Source of the DNA: an uncultured Sphingomonadaceae bacterium
Lineage (GTDB): Bacteria; Pseudomonadota; Alphaproteobacteria; Sphingomonadales; Sphingomonadaceae
Length of the DNA: 64,000 bases
Assembly (NCBI GenBank): GCA_938050045.1
Contig: CALLJS010000006.1
Location: forward strand, 1-64,000
Direction of reading: 5' to 3'
Shown one piece after another: positions 37,819 to 45,515 of the stretch. The notes beneath the pieces are model-generated. The model had not been told where the DNA came from and made no database searches. It worked only from the letters and a program-made list of their open reading frames with translations. Position numbers and translations under genes: made by a program. Within the stretch, counting starts at the first letter, position 1. Each line of letters starts with the position of its first letter.

Positions 37819-38548
37819 ATCCATATTAGAAGAAAGCCAAAATAATTTCATCGATACGATCAACCAAGGGCCCAATGCGCTCAATCCTGATTTGTTTGAT
37901 GGCCCGATCGACAGAATCATCCTTGGCTTAAAGGCGCACGCCAACACAATATCGCATGCGCGTTTGGTTGCATTAGAAGAAACATTCCCCATGACTCGTG
38001 AAGCAATGGGCGAAGATATTTTTAATGGCTTAACCCGCGAATATGTTGAGCTGGACCATGTTAAAAGGCATGATAATAACGAATTGGGTGTGCATTTCGA
38101 AGCATTTATTCGCCCAACATGCGCGCCAGAATTTGCCGACTTAGCAGCGATTGAATGGGCCTGGTTAAAGAGTTATAATGCTGCTGATGCTAGCCCATTA
38201 TCTTTGGAACAATTAGCGCAATTTGATGAAGAGACTTTGGTCGCGCAAAACATCACCCTACATCCCGCCGTGCAAATCATTGCTCTGCAAGCACCGCTTG
38301 CTCAGCCTTTGAGCGAATTAAATAAAATAATGCATAATCCGAACACTATATTGATAACGCGGCCCGATGCAGAGGTGAAACTCTTGCCAATTGATGCCAT
38401 TGCTGCAAAGTTAATATATGAGTCAAAATTAATTACACCAATGCGTAACCTTTTAGCTATTGCTACCGAAACGGAAGATATAAATAATCCATTGCAGCCA
38501 CTTTTAACTATCATTGGTGCTGGCGCGTTGACAAGCGTGGATACATAA
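37808..38548 (+). CDS. bufC: BufC, DUF2063 partner of the DUF692 enzyme
   Basis: The protein has 246 residues from the ATG at 37808, which overlaps the bufB end; a frame extending to 37742 would add residues unlike the family. The N-terminal domain (about 1-95) has the DUF2063 pattern: ILGLKAHANTISHARLVALEETFPMTREAMGEDIFNGL, abridged here to its key parts GLKAHANTI and ALEETFPMT. The C-terminal domain is the second, winged-helix-like part. BufC-type proteins bind the precursor peptide and present it to BufB. Its last codons contain a second exact SigF-type promoter. Confidence 0.88.
   Translation: MSLKSILEESQNNFIDTINQGPNALNPDLFDGPIDRIILGLKAHANTISHARLVALEETFPMTREAMGEDIFNGLTREYVELDHVKRHDNNELGVHFEAFIRPTCAPEFADLAAIEWAWLKSYNAADASPLSLEQLAQFDEETLVAQNITLHPAVQIIALQAPLAQPLSELNKIMHNPNTILITRPDAEVKLLPIDAIAAKLIYESKLITPMRNLLAIATETEDINNPLQPLLTIIGAGALTSVDT
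38445..38470 (+). promoter_or_regulatory. Second SigF-type promoter inside bufC, ahead of doxX-sigma-antisigma
   Basis: GTAACC at 38445-38450 and CGAA at 38467-38470 are again exactly 16 bases apart, in the same orientation as the operon and about 90 bases ahead of the doxX start. An exact ten-base match of this form is expected roughly once in eight windows of this size on chance alone, so two in one operon is unlikely to be accident. It would let the sigma factor raise its own synthesis. Confidence 0.6.
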
Positions 38549-38560
38549 TAAGGATTTAAT

Positions 38561-39007
38561 ATGTTGAAGAAAATCATCGCACTATATGACCAAATTACTG
38601 GTTTTTTAGCCAGTAAATTTGGCGAATCTCTCGTACTATTATTTGTCCGCTTTGCTCTAGCATTTCCATTTTGGACTTCTGCTCGAACAAAAGTAGAAGA
38701 AGGCACATTGCTGACAATGAACGAGATTCAACCAATATTATTTGAAAATGAATTTGGTATGCCTGGATCATTAGCCCCCTTAACAATGTATGCCGAACAT
38801 TTCTTACCCTTATTGTTGGTGGCTGGTCTTTTTACCCGTTTTGCGGCTTCTGGATTATTTGTAATGACCATGGTTATCCAATTTTTTATATTCCCAGAGG
38901 CTTGGGGTACTGTCCATATGTTTTGGGCTGCGCTGGCCCTAATTTTGATTAGCCGTGGCGGCGGTGTTATCGCTCTCGACGCGCTATTAACTAGAAACCG
39001 TAAATGA
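38561..39007 (+). CDS. DoxX-family membrane protein of the bufferin operon
   Basis: The protein has 148 residues with four membrane helices in DoxX style (LLFVRFALAFPFWTSARTKVEEG, MYAEHFLPLLLVAGLFTRFAASGLF, MVIQFFIFPEAWG, HMFWAALALILISRGGG, each shown in part). DoxX proteins are common in bufferin and other redox operons, where they probably take part in quinone-linked thiol oxidation; the exact role is not known. AAGGATTTAAT precedes the start, 12 bases after bufC. The end overlaps the sigma-factor gene by four bases. Confidence 0.9.
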   Translation: MLKKIIALYDQITGFLASKFGESLVLLFVRFALAFPFWTSARTKVEEGTLLTMNEIQPILFENEFGMPGSLAPLTMYAEHFLPLLLVAGLFTRFAASGLFVMTMVIQFFIFPEAWGTVHMFWAALALILISRGGGVIALDALLTRNRK

Positions 39008-39528
39008 TAGCAAATGAAGAGACATTAAAGAAGCTGATGATAAGAGCGCAGAGCGGAGATAAACAGTCTTACTCTGTGCTTTTAGAGCAAACGGGTCGCT
39101 GGCTTGGCCGCTATTTTTCCAATAAAATTGCGAGCGATGCCATCGATGATCTCATCCAAGAGACTTTAATATCGCTGCACCGCAAACGCGACAGTTTTGA
39201 TCCAGCGCGGGCATTTTTGCCCTGGATCGCCGCTATTGCCCGTTATCGTTGGGTCGATAAATTACGCCAAACATATAAGCATCAAGCGGGAACATTGGAT
39301 TTTGATATTGCCGAAGAAGGCCATGAAGATGTTGTGGGCGCGAAAATTTCGATTGACCGATTGCTAACGATGATCCCAGAAAAGCAAGCAGAAGTTATCA
39401 AATTGGTAAAGGTTGAAGGCCATAGCATAGCCGAGACAAGCCAAAAAACTGGCCAATCAGAGTCGCTCGTGAAAGTGAATATTCATAGAGGACTCAAAAA
39501 ATTAGCGACGCTGATTGAAAGCGAGTAG
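39004..39528 (+). CDS. ECF RNA polymerase sigma factor (SigF-like)
   Basis: The protein has 174 residues. Region 2 covers about 10-85, with DDLIQETLISLHRKRDSFDPARAFLPWIAAIARYRWVDKLR (key parts only) for -10 recognition and core binding. Region 4 (about 115-165) carries the HTH with LVKVEGHSIAETSQKTGQSESLVKVNIHRGLKKL, again partial. It groups by eye with the Caulobacter SigF/ECF26-like factors, which pair with NrsF anti-sigmas and act on GTAACC-N16-CGAA promoters. Both such sites in the window belong to this operon. The start overlaps doxX as ATGA. The stop lies in a 16-base tandem duplication. Confidence 0.93.
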   Translation: MIANEETLKKLMIRAQSGDKQSYSVLLEQTGRWLGRYFSNKIASDAIDDLIQETLISLHRKRDSFDPARAFLPWIAAIARYRWVDKLRQTYKHQAGTLDFDIAEEGHEDVVGAKISIDRLLTMIPEKQAEVIKLVKVEGHSIAETSQKTGQSESLVKVNIHRGLKKLATLIESE

Positions 39529-39555
39529 AGTGAAAGTTCAGTAGAGTGAAAGTGA
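39524..39555. repeat. 16-base duplication at the sigma/anti-sigma junction
   Basis: AGTAGAGTGAAAGTTC at 39524-39539 is repeated as AGTAGAGTGAAAGTGA at 39540-39555. The first copy contains the sigma stop codon. A GTG in the second copy (39546) could serve as an alternative start for the anti-sigma gene. Confidence 0.85.
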
Positions 39556-39563
39556 ATAAGATA

Positions 39564-40199
39564 ATGCACAATAAATTTAACATAGATGATTTGGTGAATG
39601 ATTTAACACCCGTCAAACCAATGAATATTAACAAAGGCCTCGCTCTTCCAACCGTGATAGTGATCGCATTCATTGCGTTATTCGTATCGCAGCTTGGTCT
39701 GCGTTCCGACTTAGCAGCGGGCATTCCTGCCCCCATTACTATGATGCGCAGCGGTGTATTATTGCTGCTGGGTTTTGCAACGGCGCGCGCCGTTGTCAGC
39801 ATGGCCACGCCATCGGTTGGCAAAGGTAGCCAAGGTTGGATTTGGGCTGTTGGGGCCGCATTATTATTCCCTATTTCTGCTCTTATCGTTGCTATTTCAA
39901 CCATGTCTGCGGATATGCCCGTCACGGTAAATACAGGATGGTATTGCTTCAAAATGTGTTTGGCAGCCGCCTTAGCAACCGCCATTCCCATGGTATTATG
40001 GCTTCGTAAAGGTGCGCCAACATCATTGCAACGCGCGGGTTGGCTTACGGGTCTTGCGGCCGGTGGCTTGGGAGCATTTGCTTATTCATTCCACTGCCCA
40101 TTCACCAGAGTTGTGGATATTAGCATATGGTACACAGCCTCTATCGTCACATCCGCAATTATTGGCCGCTTGATAGTGCCGCGCCTTATCCGCTGGTAA
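39564..40199 (+). CDS. nrsF: NrsF-type (DUF1109) anti-sigma factor
   Basis: The protein has 211 residues and six membrane helices after a short cytoplasmic N-terminus (NIDDLVNDLTPVKPM, the sigma-binding part in NrsF). Helices carry SQLGLRSDLAAG, GWYCFKMCLAAALATAIPM (conserved Cys), and AFAYSFHCPFTRVVDISIWY (second conserved Cys). The two periplasm-facing Cys are the known heavy-metal sensors of Caulobacter NrsF. I prefer the ATG at 39564; a GTG at 39546 is possible. It closes the operon and should hold the sigma factor inactive until metal stress. Confidence 0.9.
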   Translation: MHNKFNIDDLVNDLTPVKPMNINKGLALPTVIVIAFIALFVSQLGLRSDLAAGIPAPITMMRSGVLLLLGFATARAVVSMATPSVGKGSQGWIWAVGAALLFPISALIVAISTMSADMPVTVNTGWYCFKMCLAAALATAIPMVLWLRKGAPTSLQRAGWLTGLAAGGLGAFAYSFHCPFTRVVDISIWYTASIVTSAIIGRLIVPRLIRW

Positions 40200-40352
40200 G
40201 TGCAAACATCTTCGGGATGGGCGCACAAATATTACGGCTTCAAATTTTAACGGACTATAGCTTTGCGCCTTATGCTCTGGTTTTTACGCTCTGGTTTTTT
40301 AGGCCCAGCCCATTTTAGATCTGGCCTAATTTAGATCTGGCCTATTTTAGAT
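40200..40352. other. Convergent spacer with short tandem repeats
   Basis: GCTCTGGTTTTTA occurs twice with a 14-base period (40274-40301). It is followed by units of a 16-base repeat at 40313-40360 (separate entry). No gene or clear terminator hairpin is visible, although two T-runs lie after the CTCTGG boxes. Confidence 0.5.
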
Positions 40353-40360
40353 CTAATTTA
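40313..40360. repeat. 16-base tandem repeat over the hisF stop codon
   Basis: TTTTAGATCTGGCCTA (40313-40328), ATTTAGATCTGGCCTA (40329-40344) and TTTTAGATCTAATTTA (40345-40360) are in tandem. The last unit contains the hisF stop codon on the minus strand and appears to be the parent of the other two. Confidence 0.85.
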
Positions 40361-41162
40361 TACTGCACCGCGCTGGCAGACCAGCATTGCGCAAAGCATC
40401 ATGCGCATCGGCAATGCTTGCCTCGCCAAAATGGAAAATCGATGCCGCCAATACGGCGCTGGCATGCCCTTGCGTCACACCGCGCACCAAATCATCAACA
40501 TGGCCAACGCCGCCGCTCGCGATGACGGGAATAGCAACATTATCGGCGATCGTGCGGGTTAGCTCCAGATCAAAACCAGCCTTTGTTCCATCACGATCCA
40601 TAGAGGTGACAAGCAATTCACCCGCGCCCAAACGTTCCATAGTGTGCGCATGTTCCAATGCGTCTATCCCCGTTGGTTTGCGGCCGCCATGGATATATAT
40701 TTCCCATTTACCAGAGGTTGCGCTATTGGCATCGCCGCTATTGGCATCATCTTCCGACCAGCGTTTTGCATCAACCGAGGCAACAACACATTGGCTGCCA
40801 AATTTTTCTGCAATATCGGCTATCACTTGCGGATTGGAAACCGCCGCGCTGTTGATAGCCACTTTATCCGCCCCCGCCAGCAATAAAGCGCGCGCATCCT
40901 CTACGCTTCTTACCCCGCCGCCGACGGTGAGCGGCATAAAGCAAACCTCTGCGGTTCGACGCACCACATCCAATATCGTAGCGCGATCTTCATGGCTGGC
41001 GGTTATATCCAGAAAACACAGCTCATCTGCGCCTGCCCTATCATAGGCTTTTGCTTGTTCAACTGGATCGCCAGCATCAACCAAATCCACAAAATTCACA
41101 CCCTTGACCACGCGGCCATCGGCGACGTCTAAGCAGGGTATGACACGAATACGAACGCTCAT
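40353..41162 (-). CDS. hisF: Imidazole glycerol phosphate synthase, cyclase subunit
   Basis: The protein has 269 residues, some 10-15 more than usual. It makes IGP and AICAR from PRFAR and ammonia supplied by HisH. The catalytic Asp residues are in [14 protein letters not shown] (first half-barrel) and in ASVDAKRW (second). [14 protein letters not shown] and [12 protein letters not shown] are the phosphate-binding loops. The extra length is a loop after the second Asp, where [17 protein letters not shown] contains a tandem 15-base duplication at 40722-40751. The start overlaps hisA by four bases. It is the last gene of the hisBHAF operon. Confidence 0.96.
   Translation of the reverse strand: MSVRIRVIPCLDVADGRVVKGVNFVDLVDAGDPVEQAKAYDRAGADELCFLDITASHEDRATILDVVRRTAEVCFMPLTVGGGVRSVEDARALLLAGADKVAINSAAVSNPQVIADIAEKFGSQCVVASVDAKRWSEDDANSGDANSATSGKWEIYIHGGRKPTGIDALEHAHTMERLGAGELLVTSMDRDGTKAGFDLELTRTIADNVAIPVIASGGVGHVDDLVRGVTQGHASAVLAASIFHFGEASIADAHDALRNAGLPARCSIN
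40722..40751. repeat. 15-base tandem duplication inside hisF
   Basis: GCTATTGGCATCGCC and GCTATTGGCATCATC lie back to back. On the coding strand they give repeated [10 protein letters not shown] in a loop right after the catalytic Asp of the second half-barrel. Confidence 0.85.
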
Positions 41163-41890
41163 ACTGCTTTATCCCCCATTGCGATAGCCGAGGCCAAATC
41201 AAGTCTGCCCTCAAACAAAGCGCGCCCCGTAATCACCCCTTCGATGCCATCTTGCGCGTGGAGGCTTAATATATGAATATCATCAATACCCCTTACCCCG
41301 CCGCTGGCGATCACGGGCAAATCAATCTGGCGGGCCAAATCAACGCTCGCATCGACATTGCATCCTGTGAGCATACCATCGCGCCCAACATCGGTGAATA
41401 AAATACTCGCAACGCCAGCATCTTCAAATCGCCGCGCCAAATCCACGACTGGCATATCCGATTTTTCAGCCCAACCCTCGGTTGCTACAAAACCATCGCG
41501 CGCATCTACGGCAACGACAATACCGCCAGGAAATTCTTTGGCTATTGCTTTGACAAAATCAGGATTTTTAAGTGCCGCCGTGCCAATAACAAGGCGCGAG
41601 ACACCCAGACTAAACCATCGCTCGACCGTTTCGCGGTTTCTAATCCCGCCGCCCAGTTGAATATGCCCATCAAAAGCAGAGATTATCGATTCTACAGCAT
41701 TGGCATTTTCGGGCTTGCCCGCAAAGGCTCCATCCAAATCAACCACATGCAAAAATGCAGCTCCCGCCTGTTGAAAGCGCAGCGCCTGCGCAGCGGGATC
41801 ATCGGCATAAATGGTCGCCCTGTCCATATCGCCTTCGGATAAGCGCACCACTTGGCCCGATTTCAAATCTATAGCGGGAAAAATAATCAT
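41159..41890 (-). CDS. hisA: ProFAR isomerase HisA
   Basis: The protein has 243 residues from the ATG at 41890 ([21 protein letters not shown], partial). It isomerizes ProFAR to PRFAR. The catalytic Asp is in AIDLKSG near residue 8 and the second in [12 protein letters not shown] near 170. [13 protein letters not shown] and [14 protein letters not shown] are the phosphate loops. Upstream in-frame ATGs exist but their sequence is not family-like. AAGG lies nine bases ahead. It lies 19 bases after hisH and overlaps hisF by four bases. Confidence 0.96.
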   Translation of the reverse strand: MIIFPAIDLKSGQVVRLSEGDMDRATIYADDPAAQALRFQQAGAAFLHVVDLDGAFAGKPENANAVESIISAFDGHIQLGGGIRNRETVERWFSLGVSRLVIGTAALKNPDFVKAIAKEFPGGIVVAVDARDGFVATEGWAEKSDMPVVDLARRFEDAGVASILFTDVGRDGMLTGCNVDASVDLARQIDLPVIASGGVRGIDDIHILSLHAQDGIEGVITGRALFEGRLDLASAIAMGDKAV

Positions 41891-41909
41891 AATGTAAAAG
41901 GCCTTATCT

Positions 41910-42551
41910 TTAGGGACGCCATTGTAAAAAGCGCGCCAGAAATGAAATACCATAATGCTGGCTTTTTTCGGGATGAAATTGAACCCCCAAGATATTATCT
42001 TTGCCAACGGCAGCCGTCACTGTGCCGCCATGATGTGTGCGCGCAATAATATCGCTTTCGTCAAGCGCATCAAATTTATATCCGTGCAGAAAATAGGCCT
42101 CGCCCGATAATAATAAACCATTGCCTGCTAATGGATGATGCTTTGATAGCCTAATCTCATTCCATCCCATGTGCGGGATTTTAATCGTCTCGCTAGGGTC
42201 AAAGGCGCGCACATTGCCCTTTATCCAGCCCAAACCCTTATGCATTCCATGTTCAACGCCCGTATCCGCCAATAATTGCATCCCAACGCATATGCCCAAA
42301 AATGGAATAGCACCGCCTCTCACGCTTTGCTCCAGCGCATCTATCATACCATCAATGGCGAATAATGCGTCTTTGCAGGCCCCAAATGCGCCAACGCCCG
42401 GCAATATTATCCGATCAGCAGCGGCAATATAATGCGCATCATGGGTCACTTCTACCGAGTGCGCACCAGCCGCTTTTAAGGCATTATAAACGCTATGTAA
42501 ATTACCTGCCCCATAATCTATCAGGGCAATTTTTTCGGCACATATGCTCAT
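41910..42551 (-). CDS. hisH: Imidazole glycerol phosphate synthase, glutaminase subunit
   Basis: The protein has 213 residues and a class I glutamine amidotransferase fold. The nucleophile Cys is in FLGICVGMQLLAD, and the His-Glu pair is in GVQFHPEKSQ. GAGNLHSVYNAL near the N-terminus and LPGVGAFGACKDAL are typical. It delivers ammonia through the HisF barrel. It follows hisB by five bases. Confidence 0.96.
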   Translation of the reverse strand: MSICAEKIALIDYGAGNLHSVYNALKAAGAHSVEVTHDAHYIAAADRIILPGVGAFGACKDALFAIDGMIDALEQSVRGGAIPFLGICVGMQLLADTGVEHGMHKGLGWIKGNVRAFDPSETIKIPHMGWNEIRLSKHHPLAGNGLLLSGEAYFLHGYKFDALDESDIIARTHHGGTVTAAVGKDNILGVQFHPEKSQHYGISFLARFLQWRP

Positions 42552-42556
42552 ATCGC

Positions 42557-43183
42557 TCAGGCGCCTTTGCTCGCCAGCATACCTTTGGTAGAAGGAACAG
42601 CCCCCTGTTTGCGCGCATCGATGGCGATGGCTTGGCGCATGGCGCGGGCAAAGCCCTTGAAAATACTCTCTGCAATATGATGATTATTACGCCCATGGAT
42701 GAGATCAATATGCAGCGTCAAACCTGCATTATCGGCAACACTGTGAAACCAATGATCGAATAATTCGGTATCCATCTCGCCCAATCTAGGCTGAGAAAAA
42801 GCTGCATTCCACACCAAAAATGGACGCCCCGATATATCCACGGCGACGCGGCTCAATGTTTCATCCATAGGAGAGTAAGCACTGCCATATCGCATGATAC
42901 CCGCTTTATCGCCCAATGCTTGGTCAATCGCTTGACCGATAGCGATGCCGCAATCTTCGGTTGTATGATGTTGATCGATATGCAAATCACCTTTGATTTT
43001 ACAGATCAAATCAATCAAAGAATGGCGCGCAAATTGCTCGATCATATGATCCAGAAATCCAATACCCGTACTCACTTCATAGTCGCCCGTTCCATCAAGG
43101 TTTAGCTCGATGAAAATATCGGTTTCTTTGGTTTTACGTTCTATCAGTCCTTGTCGCATAGGGACGGTATAAAGCGCGGGCAT
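42557..43183 (-). CDS. hisB: Imidazoleglycerol-phosphate dehydratase
   Basis: The protein has 208 residues from the ATG at 43183; an ATG at 43159 ([15 protein letters not shown]) is a fair alternative. It dehydrates IGP to imidazole acetol phosphate using manganese. The metal sites are in [20 protein letters not shown] (key HHxxED), [10 protein letters not shown]-like WFH and GRNNHHIAE. It is the first gene of hisBHAF, with no other his gene ahead of it; the divergent neighbour is sspB. Confidence 0.96.
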   Translation of the reverse strand: MPALYTVPMRQGLIERKTKETDIFIELNLDGTGDYEVSTGIGFLDHMIEQFARHSLIDLICKIKGDLHIDQHHTTEDCGIAIGQAIDQALGDKAGIMRYGSAYSPMDETLSRVAVDISGRPFLVWNAAFSQPRLGEMDTELFDHWFHSVADNAGLTLHIDLIHGRNNHHIAESIFKGFARAMRQAIAIDARKQGAVPSTKGMLASKGA

Positions 43184-43307
43184 AATTAGGCAAGTTATTG
43201 CAGCAATATTATATCTATTTTATCCAAATGTTCGTTGCATTAAATTTTTTATACTATCCGTGCCATTATTTCTTGATTTAGGAGGCAAGCAGGTTCAATT
43301 ATGCAGT

Positions 43308-43796
43308 ATGAGCGAAGAAATTACAGATAGTCTAATTCCCTATGATGATATTGTCCAAGAAGTGCTGCGCGCCGTTGTGGGGCGCGTGCTGCGCACCATT
43401 GAGGCTGATGGACTTCCTGGCGATCATCATTTTTACATCACATTTCGAACCACCGCCGATGGTGTGTCTATCCCACAAGCATTAATCGAACGCTTCCCAG
43501 AAGAAATGACGATTGTATTGCAGCATAAATATTGGGATTTGAAAATTGGTGATAAACATTTCGAAGTTGGCCTCTCTTTCTCGCAAGTGCCTTCGCATTT
43601 GGTGATACCCTATTCCGCTATCACTGCTTTTGTCGATCCTGCGGTTGATTTTGCGCTGCAATTTCCCGTCGATAATGGCCAAGATACTCTCTTTGAAGCC
43701 CTTGAGCCCGAGGAACAAGCCAATGAAGAAGAAATAGCGGCATCGCAAGAAGATGGAACCAATGTGGTCAGCGTTGATTTTGGAAAAAAATCTTAA
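43308..43796 (+). CDS. sspB: SspB-family ClpXP protease adaptor
   Basis: The protein has 162 residues. The globular domain (about 1-120) is the alphaproteobacterial SspB-alpha type: IPYDDIVQEVLRAVVGRVLRTIE, HHFYITFRTTADGVSIP, TIVLQHKYWDLKI and FEVGLSFSQVPSHLVIPYSAITAFVDP (all shown in part), which cradles the ssrA tag. A Glu-rich linker leads to a hydrophobic end NVVSVDFGKK, the expected ClpX-docking tail. I chose the ATG at 43308; AGGAGG lies 22 bases ahead, farther than usual, so a start a little upstream cannot be excluded. Confidence 0.9.
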   Translation: MSEEITDSLIPYDDIVQEVLRAVVGRVLRTIEADGLPGDHHFYITFRTTADGVSIPQALIERFPEEMTIVLQHKYWDLKIGDKHFEVGLSFSQVPSHLVIPYSAITAFVDPAVDFALQFPVDNGQDTLFEALEPEEQANEEEIAASQEDGTNVVSVDFGKKS

Positions 43797-43880
43797 ATTT
43801 GATATTTTCATCAATCATTATATGTCGTAATTTTATATTAGGTCTGCAAAATAGTTGACGTGAGGCCTTGATTTGCGGCA

Positions 43881-44555
43881 ATGGTCGATATGGCCAGCGA
43901 AATTAAAACGAAAAATCAAAATTCTTCTATCCAGCTCGAACGGCGCGGACTTTTGTTCGTATTATCATCGCCATCGGGGGCTGGAAAATCAACATTAGCC
44001 CGTAAATTACTCGCCTCTGACGATCATATATCATTGTCCGTATCGGCCACAACGCGCCCACCGCGTCCAGGTGAAACCGATGGCAAAGATTATCATTTTG
44101 TCGATAAAGCTACTTTCAAGCAAATGGCTGCGAAGGGCAAATTTTTGGAATGGGCCAAAGTATTTGGTCACCGCTATGGCACGCCAAAAGCCCCTGTTGA
44201 AAGCTTATTAGCAAGCGGGAAAGATGTGCTATTTGACATTGATTGGCAAGGAACGCAGCAGCTTTATCAAGAAGCAGGCAATGATATTGTACGCATATTC
44301 ATCTTGCCGCCATCGATTATCGAGCTCGAAGATCGCTTGCGCAACCGCGCTACTGACAGCGATGAGGTTATCACCGATCGTATGGCGCGCGCTAAATCTG
44401 AAATTGGCCATTGGGACGGTTATGACTATGTCCTTATCAATGATGATGTCGATACCTGTTTTGAAAAAATCACCCATATTTTGGCCGCCGAACGCCTCAA
44501 ACGCATGCGTCAAAAGGGGTTGATTGGTTTTGCAAGAAAGCTGATGGAAGGCTGA
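43881..44555 (+). CDS. gmk: Guanylate kinase
   Basis: The protein has 224 residues. It phosphorylates GMP and dGMP with ATP. The P-loop is SSPSGAGKST near residue 30; SVSATTRPPRPGETDGKDYHFV is the GMP-binding signature (shown in part) and VLFDIDWQGTQQL the Walker B region. A polar N-terminal extension of about 20 residues precedes the fold. It lies 84 bases after sspB on the same strand; its end is four bases from the convergent ATP12 gene. Confidence 0.97.
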   Translation: MVDMASEIKTKNQNSSIQLERRGLLFVLSSPSGAGKSTLARKLLASDDHISLSVSATTRPPRPGETDGKDYHFVDKATFKQMAAKGKFLEWAKVFGHRYGTPKAPVESLLASGKDVLFDIDWQGTQQLYQEAGNDIVRIFILPPSIIELEDRLRNRATDSDEVITDRMARAKSEIGHWDGYDYVLINDDVDTCFEKITHILAAERLKRMRQKGLIGFARKLMEG

Positions 44556-44559
44556 AAAC

Positions 44560-45249
44560 TCACACCAATTTTAGGAAATCATAAGCTGCCTTAAAATCTA
44601 CATAACGATCATTGCGATGCTTTTGCGCAAAACTATCCGCGCCCCATTGTTCCTCTTGCCACAACTCATCGAGGCAGAGCGCAGGCCAAATCGCATCAAT
44701 TTCGGCTTTGCCCTCAAACAGCGCGAGGCTCATAATCAATGATCCCGAAATATGCGTCAATTTTGCCATAGCGGAGAGCTGATAATCATCCATAGCTTCG
44801 ATAGTTTTGCGCAAATTGAGCAAGCTTTGCTTTGGCTGCGCTTTATGCATAATCCCGCTCACGGCAATCAGCGGCGCATCATAATGCTGCTCTGCCCAAT
44901 CCAGCCATGGCTGCCATTCGCGCATTTGACGCGCGACCAGAGGATCGGGGCTATCGGCGCGATAGCATAGCAAATCGCTCTCCCCATAAGCGGTAATATT
45001 TTGCACAAAAGTCTCTTTGTCATCGGCAATACGGTCAATCGCCGCATTGGCAAATCCCGTCACCACCATAGCGGCTGGATCAATATCTTCGCCTTGCGCA
45101 TCCCATTCGGATTTCACAGCATCGGCCATATGCGGATTGGGCAGCGATAGTGCGCGGCGCATCGGTGTTTTGACGGGCTTGCCATCGAGCAATATTGCAT
45201 AGCCATCATCGGCAGCATGCACGGCAACTTGTTTATAAAAACGCTTCAT
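44560..45249 (-). CDS. ATP12-family F1 ATP synthase assembly chaperone
   Basis: The protein has 229 residues. In mitochondria ATP12 binds the F1 alpha subunit before assembly; alphaproteobacterial homologs are presumed to do the same. Typical parts are KRFYKQVAVHAADDGYAILLDGKPVKTPMRRALSLP at the N-terminus (abridged), ESDLLCYRADSP in the middle and LTHISGSLIMSLALFEG near 170. The start codon overlaps the stop of the preceding gene as TAATG, so translation is coupled. It ends a group that begins at crcB. Confidence 0.93.
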   Translation of the reverse strand: MKRFYKQVAVHAADDGYAILLDGKPVKTPMRRALSLPNPHMADAVKSEWDAQGEDIDPAAMVVTGFANAAIDRIADDKETFVQNITAYGESDLLCYRADSPDPLVARQMREWQPWLDWAEQHYDAPLIAVSGIMHKAQPKQSLLNLRKTIEAMDDYQLSAMAKLTHISGSLIMSLALFEGKAEIDAIWPALCLDELWQEEQWGADSFAQKHRNDRYVDFKAAYDFLKLV

Positions 45250-45515
45250 TATCTCTCTATATCTGCATCATTACATTCTATATCTGCATCGTTACCTTCA
45301 TCGGGGGTTTTCCATGCGCGGGCCAAGAGTATCGGCAGGACGATAAATGCAAAACCGCCCATGACTATCAAAAAATACGCTACGCCATCTGAGAGCTGCA
45401 TAAAATCATTGAGCAAAATAGCAAAGCCAACCGCCATCATTGCAATACCGATAATCCGCACCAGGCCGATGGTCAAATATTTGCTTAAAGCATTTTTTTG
45501 CTGATGATTGTTCAT
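45249..45515 (-). CDS. Small two-helix membrane protein with duplicated tail
   Basis: The protein has 88 residues with membrane helices at about 15-35 (IGLVRIIGIAMMAVGFAILL) and 45-66 (VAYFLIVMGGFAFIVLPILLA). The C-terminal tail repeats NDADIEC then NDADIER, encoded by a 21-base tandem duplication at 45257-45298. It overlaps the HAD gene by four bases (ATGA) and the ATP12 gene by one. I know no function; its constant company with HAD and ATP12 genes is the only clue. Confidence 0.75.
   Translation of the reverse strand: MNNHQQKNALSKYLTIGLVRIIGIAMMAVGFAILLNDFMQLSDGVAYFLIVMGGFAFIVLPILLARAWKTPDEGNDADIECNDADIER
45257..45298. repeat. 21-base tandem duplication at a gene end
   Basis: CTATATCTGCATCATTACATT at 45257-45277 is followed by a near-identical unit at 45278-45298 (three substitutions). 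It encodes the repeated acidic tail of the 88-residue membrane protein right before its stop. Confidence 0.85.

Noticed and set aside
40387-41046. 219-codon plus-strand frame opposite hisF
   Set aside because: hisF is complete and conserved on the other strand; this frame has no ribosome site and a Ser/Ala/Thr bias of an antisense frame.
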